Under the pieces are notes generated by a model. That model was not told where the DNA came from and did not search any database. It worked only from the letters and a program-made list of their open reading frames with translations. Shown here piece by piece: positions 9,033 through 19,234 of a DNA stretch of 64,000 nt. The stretch is taken from assembly GCA_963930645.1 (NCBI GenBank), contig OZ005648.1, positions 6,090,131 to 6,154,130 on the forward strand, in the 5' to 3' direction. This DNA is from Salticus scenicus. Its lineage: Eukaryota > Arthropoda > Arachnida > Araneae > Salticidae. The position numbers and the translations under genes were made by a program. Every line of letters begins with the position of its first letter. The first letter of the stretch is position 1.

Positions 9033-11749
9033 ATGAGTTCCAAACGATACTTGGATTTGAATAACCCAGCAGATTTAGAAATTGCGCAGAAAATTTTATT
9101 TAGTGATGGAGAAGAAGAATTAAATGATGAAGAATTGGACGAAACTGAGGATGAAGAAGATATTTTAGAAATATGCGAGCTTCCTTCGGACACTGAAAAT
9201 AATTTTAGTGATTTAGAAACTGAAGGTTATAATTTTAATTCTGATGGTGATAATTTTGTCGGTGAAGATAGATCAACAAGATGGGCAAAATCAATGGGAT
9301 GTAAAAATGTTAAACGAAGGGCACATAATATTATAACTAAATTACCTTGCGTAATAGGTACTGCAAAAAAATATTAGAACTATATACGATTCTTGGAACT
9401 GTTTTTTTACAGATGAAATTCTAGACATAATTGTCACTAATACAAATAAATTTATTTCTTCAATTAGAGGAAACTTCGGTCGAGAAAGAGACGCACGAGA
9501 TACAGATACAATCAAAATGAAAGCTTTCATTGGTTTATTATATTTAGCAGGTCTCTTATGAAGTAATAGACAAATTTTAGAAGAATTGTGGTCTACCGAA
9601 GGAATGGGAGTAGAAATGTTTAGAACAGTAATGTCAATAAAACGTTTTAAATTTTTGCTTCAATGCTATAGATTCGACGACAAAGAGACAAGAGATGAGA
9701 GGAAGAAATTAGACAAACTAGCTCCAGTAAGAGAGATTTTTGAATTACAGTAGAGGTTCTTTATAATGCACACCTTGGGACCAGAGGTTTTGCGTTATAT
9801 AGATTATATCACAGACAATTAAACTTACCTTCTAAACATGGTTACTTAAATATTATACACTGGTAATAAATTAATATATTTACAAATTAAACTAATTTAC
9901 AAATGCATATTAACTTTAAAACACAAATTAATTAAAGTCTAGAAAACATAATACAGTAGAGAATCTTCATAATGCACACCTTAGGACCAGAAGTAGTGCA
10001 TATTATAGAATTTTGCATTATCTATATAATTTTACAAATTGTAAAACTTATCAAGTAATCATGTTAAAATATTGACTGGAATAAATTATGATATTTACAT
10101 TTGAGAACCATTTCAAAAGTTAAATTTTTTCAGAGCATGAAATATAAAATTCAATAAAATTTGAGAAATTTACATAAATGATTATTTAAATAAATTAGCA
10201 GCATATACATTAACACTATACTTAATATTGTTTTTCGAATCGTTTACCAGTATGTTTTCTGCAGATTTGTTGATATTTTAGGATTATGAAATTTAGTTTT
10301 TTTGTTTTAATAAATTTAAAATATTTTATTCATTATTATTATTTTTTTTTTTTCTCCCTCCCCTCTTTTTCACATATGAATTTGTTCTACAATGGCTGTT
10401 CTCCTGTGTATTTAAAAGAGAAAAAATTCTTCCTTAATAAGACATGTATTGGAAATTTCAAGTGTGTCATCTGATATTTATCTTAATGCATGTGATTATA
10501 ACAGTTTTTGATGCTCATTGTAATAACTGTATTTTTTCATTATTAATTAAAAACTATGAATTAGAAATATAATGTTTCAAACCTTTATTTTAGTTGTGTG
10601 TGAATATATTTACATATCGCATAAATAAGTTTCTCAAAATAAAATTTTTAATGTTTACATTCAATCAGTAGTGCGTTACATAGATCGGCGTTATAAAAAT
10701 CTAACTGTATTTGTAGAAAACTGCAAAAAGAATTATTGCATGGGGCAAAATGTAACTATTGACGAAAAGTTAGAAGGCTTTAGAGGAAAGTGCCCTTTCC
10801 GTCAGTATATACCGACAAAGCCCAATAAATATGGAATAAAAATATTTGCCATGGTTGACGCAAAAGTGTTATATATGCCGGGAGACAACCAGAAGGTCCA
10901 TACAATGTGAGCAATGCAGCTTCAGATGTCGTTCTTCGATTAGCAAGACCAATTTTCAACAGCGGAAAGAACATAACAGCAGATAATTGGTTCACATCAA
11001 TTGACCTAATAAAAAAATTGCAAAAGAAAAAACTTTCATACGTAGGTACTTTGAGAAAAAATAAATACCTCCTTGCTTTGTACAAACAAAAAGGCATGAA
11101 ATTTATTCATGTCTCTTTGGTTTTTCTGAAACTTGCACTTTGGTGTCATACACCCCAAAAAAGACAAAAAAGGTTTTACTTGCATTGAGTATGCATATGG
11201 ATGACTCCATTGATTGTGAAACGGGAGAGGAAAGACAACCCGAAATAATTACTTTTTATAACGATACGAAATTCGGGGTGGATGCTCTTGATAAAATGTG
11301 TGGGACATATAATTGTGCCCGTAACACCAGAAGATGGCCAATGGTCATATTTTATTCTATGCTGAATATTTCAGCAATAAATGGACTAGTGGTTTTTTTT
11401 AGGCAATCAAAATTTGATAAAAAATAGAAGAGAGTATCTAAGAGGATTAGTGAAAGAACTAACTAATGAAGAAATCACTAGATGCCTCTCAAAAACTAAT
11501 TTATCAAGAGATTTGCAAAGGAAGCTGGAAAATTACAAACCGTCTCCAGAATATAAAAATGCCGTAAAATGGCCAGACGTTCCAGATAAGCGAAAACGGT
11601 GTTCTACATGCTACGGAGTCAAGAAAAGCAGAATGACACAATATTCATGCACAAAATTTAATGAGTATTTTTGCTTGGAATATGCCATTATGATCTGCAA
11701 AAAATGCTCGGAAGAAGAGCCTAAAATAGGACATGATTCTGATGAATAA
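9033..11749 (+). pseudogene. piggyBac transposase pseudogene (DDE_Tnp_1_7 family)
   Basis: The likely start is ATG at 9033 (MSSKRYLDL), followed by an acidic N-terminus. Family blocks follow in order: FIGLLYLAG with an in-frame TGA at 9559, KLAPVREIFEL before the 9748-10707 insertion, NVTIDEKLEGFRGKCPFRQY, ADNWFTSI, and GVDALDKMCGTYNC. The aspartates in TIDE, ADNW and GVDAL correspond to the three catalytic positions of piggyBac transposases. The C-terminus has the cysteine-rich RCSTCYG ... ICKKC finger that binds the element ends. Frameshifts near 9375, 10905, 11155 and 11414 plus the insertion make it inactive. Confidence 0.88.
9748..10707. mobile_element. Pogo-like non-autonomous element inside piggyBac
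   Basis: The left end CAGTAGAGGTTCTTTATAA (9748) and a diverged right end TTATAAAAATCTAACTG (ending 10707) are flanked by TA on both sides. The piggyBac reading frame resumes exactly at the right junction, which fixes the boundaries. A second copy of the left end (CAGTAGAGAATCTTCATAA at 9954, also after TA) suggests a nested or duplicated copy. There is no transposase frame. Confidence 0.7.
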
Positions 11750-11760
11750 ATAGATATATA

Positions 11761-12000
11761 TTTCCTTTACAAATCTTCGGTCATTATTTTCTATATTTGT
11801 ATAATTTTTATTTTGTAATTGTATTCTTGTAAGTTGTATTTTGTATTTTATGTTTCATAAATTTTGTAATTTGCATTTTATTAATAAATAAAGAAAAAAA
11901 GTAAAGTTCCAAGTAGATTCTGGAAGTAAAAAAAAAAAAAAAGGAACACTGTACAGCAACTGCAATTTCAACCTAAGATTTTCAACCTTCACCATCTTTT
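11761..12000. other. AT-rich spacer between piggyBac and hAT relics
   Basis: Contains AATAAA motifs near 11884 and an A run at 11929-11942. No terminal repeat for either neighbour was identified. Confidence 0.5.
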
Positions 12001-14205
12001 GTGACAACTTCTTTTTCAACTGCTATTGTAAAGAAAAATGATGGGCGTTCTTTTCAGAAACATTGGCTGACTGAGTTTCCGTGGCTTCAGTATGACAGTA
12101 ATCAAGATTATGTTAAGTGTTCTATACGTACATGGGCTATTCAAAATAATAGAATTGGGGCAACAGTTAAAGCAATATTGCAAGGACAATCTAAAACATG
12201 GATTAATGGATTTTGTGATTGGCATAAAGGAAAAGCTGCTTTAAAGAAGCATGGAGACAGCAACTGTCACACTGCATGTGCCAATGCAAAGATGGCATCT
12301 GCAGCAGAAAATTCTAATATTGCTCGCATTGTTTCTGAGAATACAAAAACAAAATTAAATGAAAATCAAGTGGTTAGAAGCTATTTTCCAATCTGTTTTA
12401 CTTCTTGGTCGACAAGGTCTGGCATTCAGAGGGCATACTGATGAGATGTCAAATGTCAAACAGCTTCTCATTCTTCTTGGCAAGCAATCCCCTGCAGTTG
12501 AGAGTTGGTTAAAAAGAAATGGACAGTATAAATGGATAAGTCCTTCTAATCAGAATGAAATGTTAGAAATGTTATCTCATGAAATATTGCGAGGAATAAT
12601 TGAAGACATAAAAAATGTTCCTTGCTTCAGTGTCATTCTTGATGAAACAGCTGACATGGAAAACAAGAAACAGGTATCTTTATGTATCAGATATGTAACT
12701 TCATCTTGGGAAATAATAGAAGACTTCTTGGGTTTTCACCAAACAAGTAAAACAGATGCTGAAACATTATTTAAATTATTGAAAGATTCTCTGCTGTCCC
12801 TTGGTTTGGATATTAAAAGCTGCCGTGGCCAGTGTTATGATGGAGCAGCCAACATGCGAGGTCATATTTCTGGTCTTCAAACACGTGTGAGAAGTGTTTA
12901 CCCAAAAGTCATTTATGTTTACTGTGCTGGACATCAGCTAAACTTAGTTGTGCAAGAAATTTTTCAAGAATTTCCTGAAGGTCAGCATGCTCTTGATATT
13001 ATGAGCACTGTCATAAAATTTATAAGAGATTCCCCAAAACGATTAGACAATTTTAAATTATTTAAACTTGAAGAAAATCCCAGCCAACAGAAATTGCGCC
13101 CATTATGTCCAGCAAGATGGGTTCTTAGGTTGAGTACAATTCAAGTTTTTTTGGAAAACTATGAATCTATCCTTAATTGGTTAGAGAATATGTGTAATGA
13201 CTCGGATGCTACAGGAAGAAGAAAGGCAAGAGCCTTCTTAGGCAGTTTAGAAAGCTTTTCTGTATATTTTATGCTTAGGCTTTTTCAGAGAATTCTTCTA
13301 ACTGTTAATCCTGTCCACCAAAGTATTCAAAGCCCAAGTGTAAGTGTTGGGGAATGCCGACTGCTATTAGAAAGAGTCGTAGATGTCTTATCAGCAGATG
13401 CTGCCTCTGAAGAAAATTTCAAGGCATTTTTCAACTCAGTGAAAGAGTTCACTGCAAAAATTGGTTTGCAGGAAGCAGAAGCTTCTCTTCCTCGAGGTTA
13501 TGGAAGAAGAACAAAAGGCTTCGAGAAAGAAGAAAAGGAGATGTCTGTAACTAATCTTACTTTTATGCATTTCAAGAACATTTACAGTTCTATGATGTCT
13601 GCAACTACTAATGCCATCATTGAAAGATATCCAGCAGAGGTAAAAATTATTGCAGACATAGAAAACATTCTTTTAAATTTTTCTACTTCATCTTTAGATA
13701 AAGAAAGATTTGAACCATCTATAGTAAATGTTTGTCATTTCTATGCAGAAGATTTTGATAAAATGAAATTGCAGGATGAATTGGAAAAGTTTTATGCATA
13801 TAAAATTCAAAAGGGACTCAGTTTTTCTTCAACCGAAGACCTTCTGCAAAGCTTTAAAAGTGACACCACATTATCCATTTTACTACCAAACATTTCAACC
13901 ATTTAAAAATATATTATACTCTACCATGTACTTCTTGTTCTGCCGAAAGATCTTTTAGTGCATTGCGGAGAATAAAACCATACCTTCGCACATCAATGAC
14001 CCAGCAAAGACTGAACCATTGTGCAATTTTATCAGTCCATAAAGATAAAGTAGACACAATCAATTTGAACAAAGTGGTTAATGAATGGATTGATAGGGCT
14101 GCTGTTCGAGAACACTTTTGCCAAAAGAGTGGTAAAATAAAGATGACGGGCATCACCACTAGTTACTTTTCCCATCTAAATTTTTTTTTTTTTTTTAAAG
14201 CTTGA
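12001..14205 (+). pseudogene. hAT transposase pseudogene (ZMYM1/DUF4371-like)
   Basis: Three adjoining frames form one gene. The first (12001-12441) has a TTF-like zinc finger region, HWLTEFPWLQY ... YVKCS ... GKAALKKHGDSNCH. The second (12359-13906, 515 aa) has the DUF4371/RNase H-like core: FSVILDETADM (D95), CRGQCYDGAANM (D161), YVYCAGHQLNL and CPARWVLR. The third has CSAERSFSALRRIKPYLRTS, the C-terminal hAT dimerisation motif (about 13935-14010). Frameshifts lie in the 12359-12441 overlap and near 13905. The first finger cysteine pair is incomplete (CSIRTW). Only two or three lesions are visible, so this copy is younger than the piggyBac relic beside it. No terminal repeats were located. 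Host-domesticated ZMYM-like genes are an alternative, but the breaks argue against that. Confidence 0.9.
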
Positions 14206-14430
14206 GTCCTTAAATGATCCTTTTTTCATATGTATGTATGAAAGGAAATTATATATATGTATGAAAAGAAATTAGTCTCTATTTTCATTAATGAACTTAT
14301 TAGTTCAGTAGCCAGGTTCAATCCAGCCATTTATCACCTTTAGAATTTTTTTAATTTAGAGTTAGGGAAATTGTATTTCTTTTTATTACTTTTTGATAAG
14401 ATTGATATCAGTTCGGATTAAATTTTTCTT

Positions 14431-14556
14431 TTTCTTGCCTACAGATTTCTTTCATTATTTTGTTCATTACTTCACAATTAGATCAGTTTTCCTTTTTCTT
14501 GCCTACTGATTTGTTTCATTATTTTGTTCATTGCTTCACAATTAAATCAGTTGTAT
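14431..14556. repeat. Tandem duplication, period 64 bp
   Basis: Two copies of a unit starting TTTCTTGCCTAC and ending near TTCACAATTA(G/A)ATCAG lie side by side, with a few substitutions. No coding potential. Confidence 0.8.
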
Positions 14557-14700
14557 TTTTCCCTTTATAGAAAGTTAAAATTTTTATAAAGAATGCATTT
14601 TAATAGCCGTATTGTTGGTATCACATGAGGGGTATCATGCGATATATATAAATTCTAAAGTTTTTAAAATCTTATTTGAACATAGCTCCACTGAAACTTG

Positions 14701-14730
14701 ACCCCCCCCCCCCCACACACACACACCCCA
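14701..14730. repeat. C run followed by (CA)n
   Basis: A run of about 13 C is followed by ACACACACAC and CCCC. Simple repeat. Confidence 0.9.
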
Positions 14731-15050
14731 GATTTTTAAAAGGTTGACACCTATGTGTCTGGCTGTCCCCCTATGTCTCTTGTGTGCAAACAACAAAATT
14801 GCTCTTTATTGGTGCATTAGCGCAACTTCTGCTGTGGTGGCTTTAATACGCAAGTGCAGAGAAAAATTATAAAATAGTGCAATAATAATAATAAAATTCG
14901 CAACCTATTTTTGTTTTTTAAGCATTGATGTAAAACTTGCAGAAAACGGAATTTAATTTAATACAACAGGACTTTTTTTTTTTTTTTGTCTATTTTTCCA
15001 TGTAATGGAATGAAGTAACTGCATTGTTAAAATATTTTAGTTACACCTAA

Positions 15051-15200
15051 TACAGGACCTCACTGGCAGATTTTAAATTTTTCATTTATTTTGAAAATGA
15101 CTTAAATTATCTATCTCAGTTATACATGTCAAGATTTTTGCGAGAAAAGTCTAAGCTACTTCGGGCCAAATTTAAAATTTCGCCAAGAGGTTAAACTGTA
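15051..15200. repeat. Short inverted-repeat segment
   Basis: ACAGGACCTCACTGGCAGAT at about 15052 and a diverged complement (AAATTTCGCCAAGAGGT, ending near 15194) bracket about 140 bp. A related single end, GGACCTCCTTGGCAAATTTT, occurs at 40048. Probably a decayed small MITE. No target duplication was established. Confidence 0.4.
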
Positions 15201-15504
15201 CTATTGCTTTAGCACAATTTTTTTTTTTTTTTTTTCAATTTTATTTTAAATGTTTTTTAATTTAATTTAAGAGAGAAAAAAAGAACATTTTTTTTTGGTC
15301 TAAATGTACAAAATATCTCCAGGTAAAATATTATCTGTATTAAGAAAATGGCTAAAGTAGTTTTTCCTGTACCATTGATGTCTCTATAAATTAAATTATC
15401 CAATATCATTATATTTCATTCTCCACATGCATTTTTTATTTTCTAAATTCAATATTATATAATATACATGTAAAAAATCAAGGTGTAATCAGTACATATC
15501 CAGA

Positions 15505-15710
15505 TGTAGCCAACGAATATTCAGAAGCCATCATTAACACAAGTTCAGGAGATATCAACAACAACTATTAAGATGTCATGATCAATATATACCAGTAGAT
15601 AACGCCAACTATAATAATTCAGAAGATATCGCCAACAAGTATTCAGGAGCCATCATAAATATTTATTCAGCAAATATTGTCAACAAATATTCAAAAGCCA
15701 TCCAATTTAT
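15505..15710 (+). repeat. Degenerate tandem repeat with peptide-like periodicity
   Basis: Imperfect units contain GATATC(G/A)(C/A)CAAC, TATTCAG and GCCATCAT. In one frame much of it translates to loose repeats such as DVANEYSEAII and DIANKYSGAII, with at least one stop. Either a decayed minisatellite or a relic of a repeat-containing coding sequence. Confidence 0.5.
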
Positions 15711-16433
15711 GAATGGTGATGGTCTATCTCGAATACTCCAAACCGGCAATTCGTTATTACAATATAATCAAAGATGGATTTTTCACTTATCAGTAGGTTT
15801 CGAAAAAATTTCCCCCCTCCCCTGCCCCTGATTTATCTTAGTATTTAATATAGTTTAAGAAGTGGTAAAATCAGATATTGATGGGCATCTTGGCAAATTC
15901 ATGCCGACAATGCAAAATCGCTATCTGAAAGAAATTGTCCTGTCGTACTACTACTATTGAAATGTTTAAAATAATTGCAATAATCACATAAGATATTTAT
16001 TTTCAATGGATCTGACTAAATCATATTCTAGGAAAAATGCACTTTGAAATGTTGCATCTTTACTGTTGTAAGCACCATTTTAAACCTTGTTGTACATACA
16101 CAAAAATTTAACAAGTGGATCGTATACTAAAGCTATAATGCTAAATCGTTTAGATGTTAAGAATTTCTCTCTGTTCTAAACAGTTAGTGCTATCGTTGTT
16201 TATTTTGTGTGTCTAGCTGTCTAACATATGTTTTCTCTCAAAATAATGGCAAATTGTTATTAAACTGTCGAACGTTAAGACAGATTTTTCACATATTATA
16301 AACGATATAATATTAAATATTGTCTATTTCAATGTAATACCAAATATGGTGGATTTCTATAATATTGTTCAACTTTTTTCTTGTGTTATGTATTATTAAT
16401 ATTCCAATTCAATGAAAGGCAAAGTTGTGAATA

Positions 16434-16542
16434 GTCGGGTGGAATCCAGCATGGGTTAATGAGCGAAGCAAGTCGGGGTGAGGGAAAGCCTTCCTCGGGG
16501 GTTGGCGAGCGGAGCGAGCAGGGGGCAGAGTCCCCTAGTTAT
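16434..16542. repeat. GC-rich island with GAGCGnAGCGAG motif
   Basis: A 110-bp block much richer in GC than its surroundings, with GAGCGAAGCAAG and GCGAGCGGAGCGAGCAG. It looks like a fragment of a transposon. No ends or gene were identified. Confidence 0.45.
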
Positions 16543-16966
16543 TTAAATAAACAGTTTTTGTAAATTATATTTAAATTGTTTTTTTAATAAATAGTGTGCG
16601 AAGTGAAACATGTTTATAATTTATTGTTTTAAAGTAAAGAAAGAAAAAGAAATATATAAGAAAAAAAGAACTTTTGCCGGATATCTAGATCTGGCAGGCA
16701 AAAGAGCTCTGGATATCTGGTTTTTGGCAGAATCATTATCCATTTCATCCCTGTATTTAAAAAATAAAATGAAATTGCTTCACAGTTGACTCTCTAATGT
16801 TTCACAAATGGGCACAGCACTATAAATATTTGTTTGATTTTTTGCTTTGCATGAAAAGAGATTTAATAAAGTTTGGTAAAATTTGCTTTTAACACAGTAA
16901 ACTTTAACTGTTCCATTGCTATTATATGCGTCTTTTTCTCTTACGGTAATGACTTTTTCTTTCTAG

Positions 16967-17163
16967 CTGATGGCAAGTACAGTCGAGCTGAAACTGATGC
17001 TTCAACTGTAGCCACAACATTATCTCAAAGTCAAGCCAACACACAAGCTCATGGTCAAGCATTTTTAAATCCAGCTGCTGCTCTACCTCCTGGTTATGGT
17101 TATTATTTTGCTGGAGGAATGATGACCGGTGGAATTCATCACTATGCCCCTCCTATTTTTCCT
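16967..17163 (+). CDS. UBAP2L: UBAP2/UBAP2L exon (FLNPAAALPPGYGYY segment)
   Basis: A 197-bp exon between acceptor TTTCTAG and donor GTAAGT, entering in phase 1 and leaving in phase 0. It encodes a Q/T-rich stretch (TTLSQSQANTQ), then FLNPAAALPPGYGYYFAGG, then HHYAPPIFP. UBAP2L proteins carry FLNP-x-LPPGY-x-Y in the same place, followed by a -(V/I)FPV- join with the next exon, which here begins VPPATN. This is one of the best-conserved blocks of the C-terminal region. The following intron is about 16 kb and contains a LINE on the opposite strand. Confidence 0.93.
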
Positions 17164-17479
17164 GTAAGTAATGTTTGATTTCAGTAAGTTTGAAGGTATC
17201 TTTTAAAGCAGGGACCTATGTATATCAATTTTAGCTCGAGAATATATACATGAATGGATATAAAAGAAATCATTATTTAATATTTAAAAAAATTTCTAAA
17301 ATTAATTTTGGCTGTCTGGAGAAATTTTGAACATTTACTTTCTTAGAAAAAAATAAAAATGAAAACGGAAATTAAAAAGAAACAAAAACAAAAAACACAC
17401 TTACTAATGTTAAACAACAAACTAACAGCTGTATCCTTCTTTTGCAATGTGTATTTCTTTTAAATACCTACTACATAAT

Positions 17480-17640
17480 CGTAGTGCTGACTCTAGAATA
17501 AAAGGGCCACCGGGGGGAATTCAATAAAAAAAGGGCAACCTATTTTCACAAAGGGCATTATTTTCATAATTTGTGATCTTATATGTTGTGATTTTTGTAC
17601 GTCACAAAAGTAAATTTATGTGTATATATATATGGGCCAC
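17480..17640. repeat. AAAGGGC repeat-family copy 1
   Basis: Shares AAAGGGCAAC(C/T)TATTTT, AAAGGGCATTA, CATAATTTG, TATGTTGTGATTTTTGT and GTGTATATATA with 35505-35660. This shows two interspersed copies of one repeat family. The second copy keeps a CAGGGTGCTCCCCC-type terminus (complement at 35822-35835). Confidence 0.65.
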
Positions 17641-18600
17641 GGATTTGGATACAGGATGGCAAACTAGATAGGCCAGTCAGCGTGGGGAACGGAGCTTTAT
17701 TTTCCGCATTAATTCAGCCGAACAGAGTAAGCGATCCGATCGCCGCCTGGTGAAGTATCTTTGAAACTCATCGGAAGAAAGGGAAAGCCCGCCCCTTCGG
17801 CTTCAGTCATCCAACGAAGGAACAGCCAGAAATGCAAAAACGCGCTGATTGGTGTATTTTCGAGATACAGGTCGCCCTCTATCTGTAAGATGAAAATTAC
17901 TACCTTTCCGTAACATTAGTAATACATCCTTCTCTATTAATCCGTGATATGGGCTCTATGCATTTGTTGTTTCTGGAATACTGTAAAACTGTGGATTTTT
18001 CCGTGTCAAATCAACACAGAAAAGGGTAATTTTCAACCTGACTCTCTTAGATTTTTACGAAACTAAACTCATTTATTTGTTTTATAGAGAAATGAATATT
18101 TACCAAATATGAAGTCTCTATCTCTTTTAGTTTTTGATACATAAGGGTTGTAAAAATGGGTAAAAAGTGCAAATTTTCAAAATTCTTGTCCTACATATTT
18201 GCCCATATCTTGTTTCCTAATTGTTGTAGAGGCATAAGTTTGGTATCATTGGAAAGCTTATAATGCAGGCTTTCCAATGATATATCACATGCACATATTT
18301 TTAAAAAATCATTTCAAGGCCAAACATTTTGACCTTTGACCTTGATTATCTCAAAAAGTGGTATTTTACTTTTCTTTAAAAAATTATATGTTGTTATAAT
18401 TACTGTGAATTTAAACTTGGGACTGCCGTGGGATGCTGAGTTATAAATTAAAATGCAACCCCATAACGGTGTTTTTATACTAACATGGCATAATTTTTAG
18501 CTTAAGAATTCTGTAAAATGTAATGAAACACACAATGCAAGTGAGCCTAGATTGCAATTTGCCTTTATCATGCTATGACAGCAGTACATTTATTTCAGTA
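17641..18600. other. Intron sequence, no gene recognised
   Basis: Non-coding. It contains a hairpin at 18246-18283 (see the separate entry) and an atypical mixed-composition stretch at 17640-17900 without frames. Probably transposon-derived, but no ends were paired. Confidence 0.4.
18246..18283. repeat. Hairpin, ATCATTGGAAAGC inverted pair
   Basis: ATCATTGGAAAGC is followed about 10 bases later by its exact complement GCTTTCCAATGAT, giving a 13-bp stem. No polymerase III or II signal is attached. Likely part of a decayed element. Confidence 0.65.
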
Positions 18601-18616
18601 AGAGTTGATTAAGAAA

Positions 18617-18956
18617 TTTAAATCAAATTGGAGTGTAAAGGTTGATATTTTTATTTATTACCAACTATGCGAAAATGAATTCATGAATAAAAATTTCTAA
18701 ATTGAAATTTCGTGGTCTATGGAGTTGTGCTACGATTATTATTGTCTCAGCTGATATATCTGCGTTTGCAGACTCGGTGACTTTGCCAACGGATATTATG
18801 CGAGAAGTGCCTAGCTGGTTGTCAGCCAGGGTAGCTCAGTGGTAGAGCATCCGTGCGTTAAGCAGAGGTGCCCGGGTTCGATTCCCGGCTCTGGCATTTT
18901 TCGCATAGTTAGTAATAAATAAAAATATCAACCTTTACACTCCAATTTGATTTAAA
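18617..18956. mobile_element. Foldback element carrying a tRNA-like sequence
   Basis: The left arm 18617-18675 and right arm 18897-18956 are nearly perfect complements over about 59 bp, with an A-to-G-type change at TTGGTAAT/TTAGTAAT. A tRNA-like sequence ends directly at the right arm. Beyond the arms, GTTGATTAAGAAATTTA occurs at 18604-18620 and 18999-19015. GAATTCATGAATAAAAATTTCT also occurs both inside and right of the element, so the locus has a duplicated structure rather than a single simple insertion. Confidence 0.75.
18825..18896 (+). tRNA. tRNA-like gene, anticodon GTT (Asn) with atypical loop; possibly SINE-like or pseudo
   Basis: The 72 nt fold as a cloverleaf. The acceptor stem is GCCAGGG with CTCTGGC (one G-T pair) and discriminator A. 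The D arm is GCTC/GAGC with loop AGTGGTA. The T arm is CCGGG/CCCGG with loop TTCGATT. The A box (TAGCTCAGTGG) and B box (GGTTCGATTCC) are consensus, and TTTTT at 18897-18901 can terminate polymerase III. The anticodon arm is poor: stem TCCGT/GCAGA has one mismatch and a G-T pair, and loop GCGTTAA has C where position 33 should be T. It could be transcribed, but decoding is doubtful. Confidence 0.6.
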
Positions 18957-19234
18957 TAAATATTCACAGTTGATGAATTCATGAATAAAAATTTCTCAGT
19001 TGATTAAGAAATTTAGTACTATCTCCCCAAAAATAATACATTTTTCTAATAGTGCAGCTGCTCATTAGAAAAAATAAATAAATAATTAATTAAAAAAAAA
19101 ATGCATTTTTTTTTTCTTCTTTTAATCTATGTTTTCATGAAAAAGGCTTTGGAATAAAAGCTGAATGGCTTTTTTTTTTTTTAGATTAATCTGTTAAGTT
19201 AGATTAATCTGTTAGATTAATCTGTTTAGAAAGA

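Larger units (their letters stand above)
8801..11760 (+). mobile_element. piggyBac-like element, 5' end present, 3' end not found
   Basis: TTAA at 8797-8800 is followed by CACTCCGTCGGACGTGTG, a plausible piggyBac terminus, about 230 bp before the start of the coding region. The matching inverted end plus TTAA was not found after the coding region, so the 3' end is lost or diverged. A pogo-like element (9748-10707) is inserted in the coding region. It lies only about 55 bp from the right end of the Kolobok element. Confidence 0.65.

Noticed and set aside
10780..11097. Minus-strand frame at 10780-11097
   Set aside because: It is opposite the piggyBac catalytic region, whose motifs are on the + strand.
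16660..16740. CCGGATATCTAGATCTGG repeats as a pogo-type terminus pair
   Set aside because: Two related motifs lie close together, but no TA-flanked inverted pair could be fixed.
18825..18896. Ordinary functional tRNA-Asn
   Set aside because: The anticodon stem has a mismatch and position 33 is C rather than T. The sequence is embedded in a foldback, so an ordinary decoding role is not supported.
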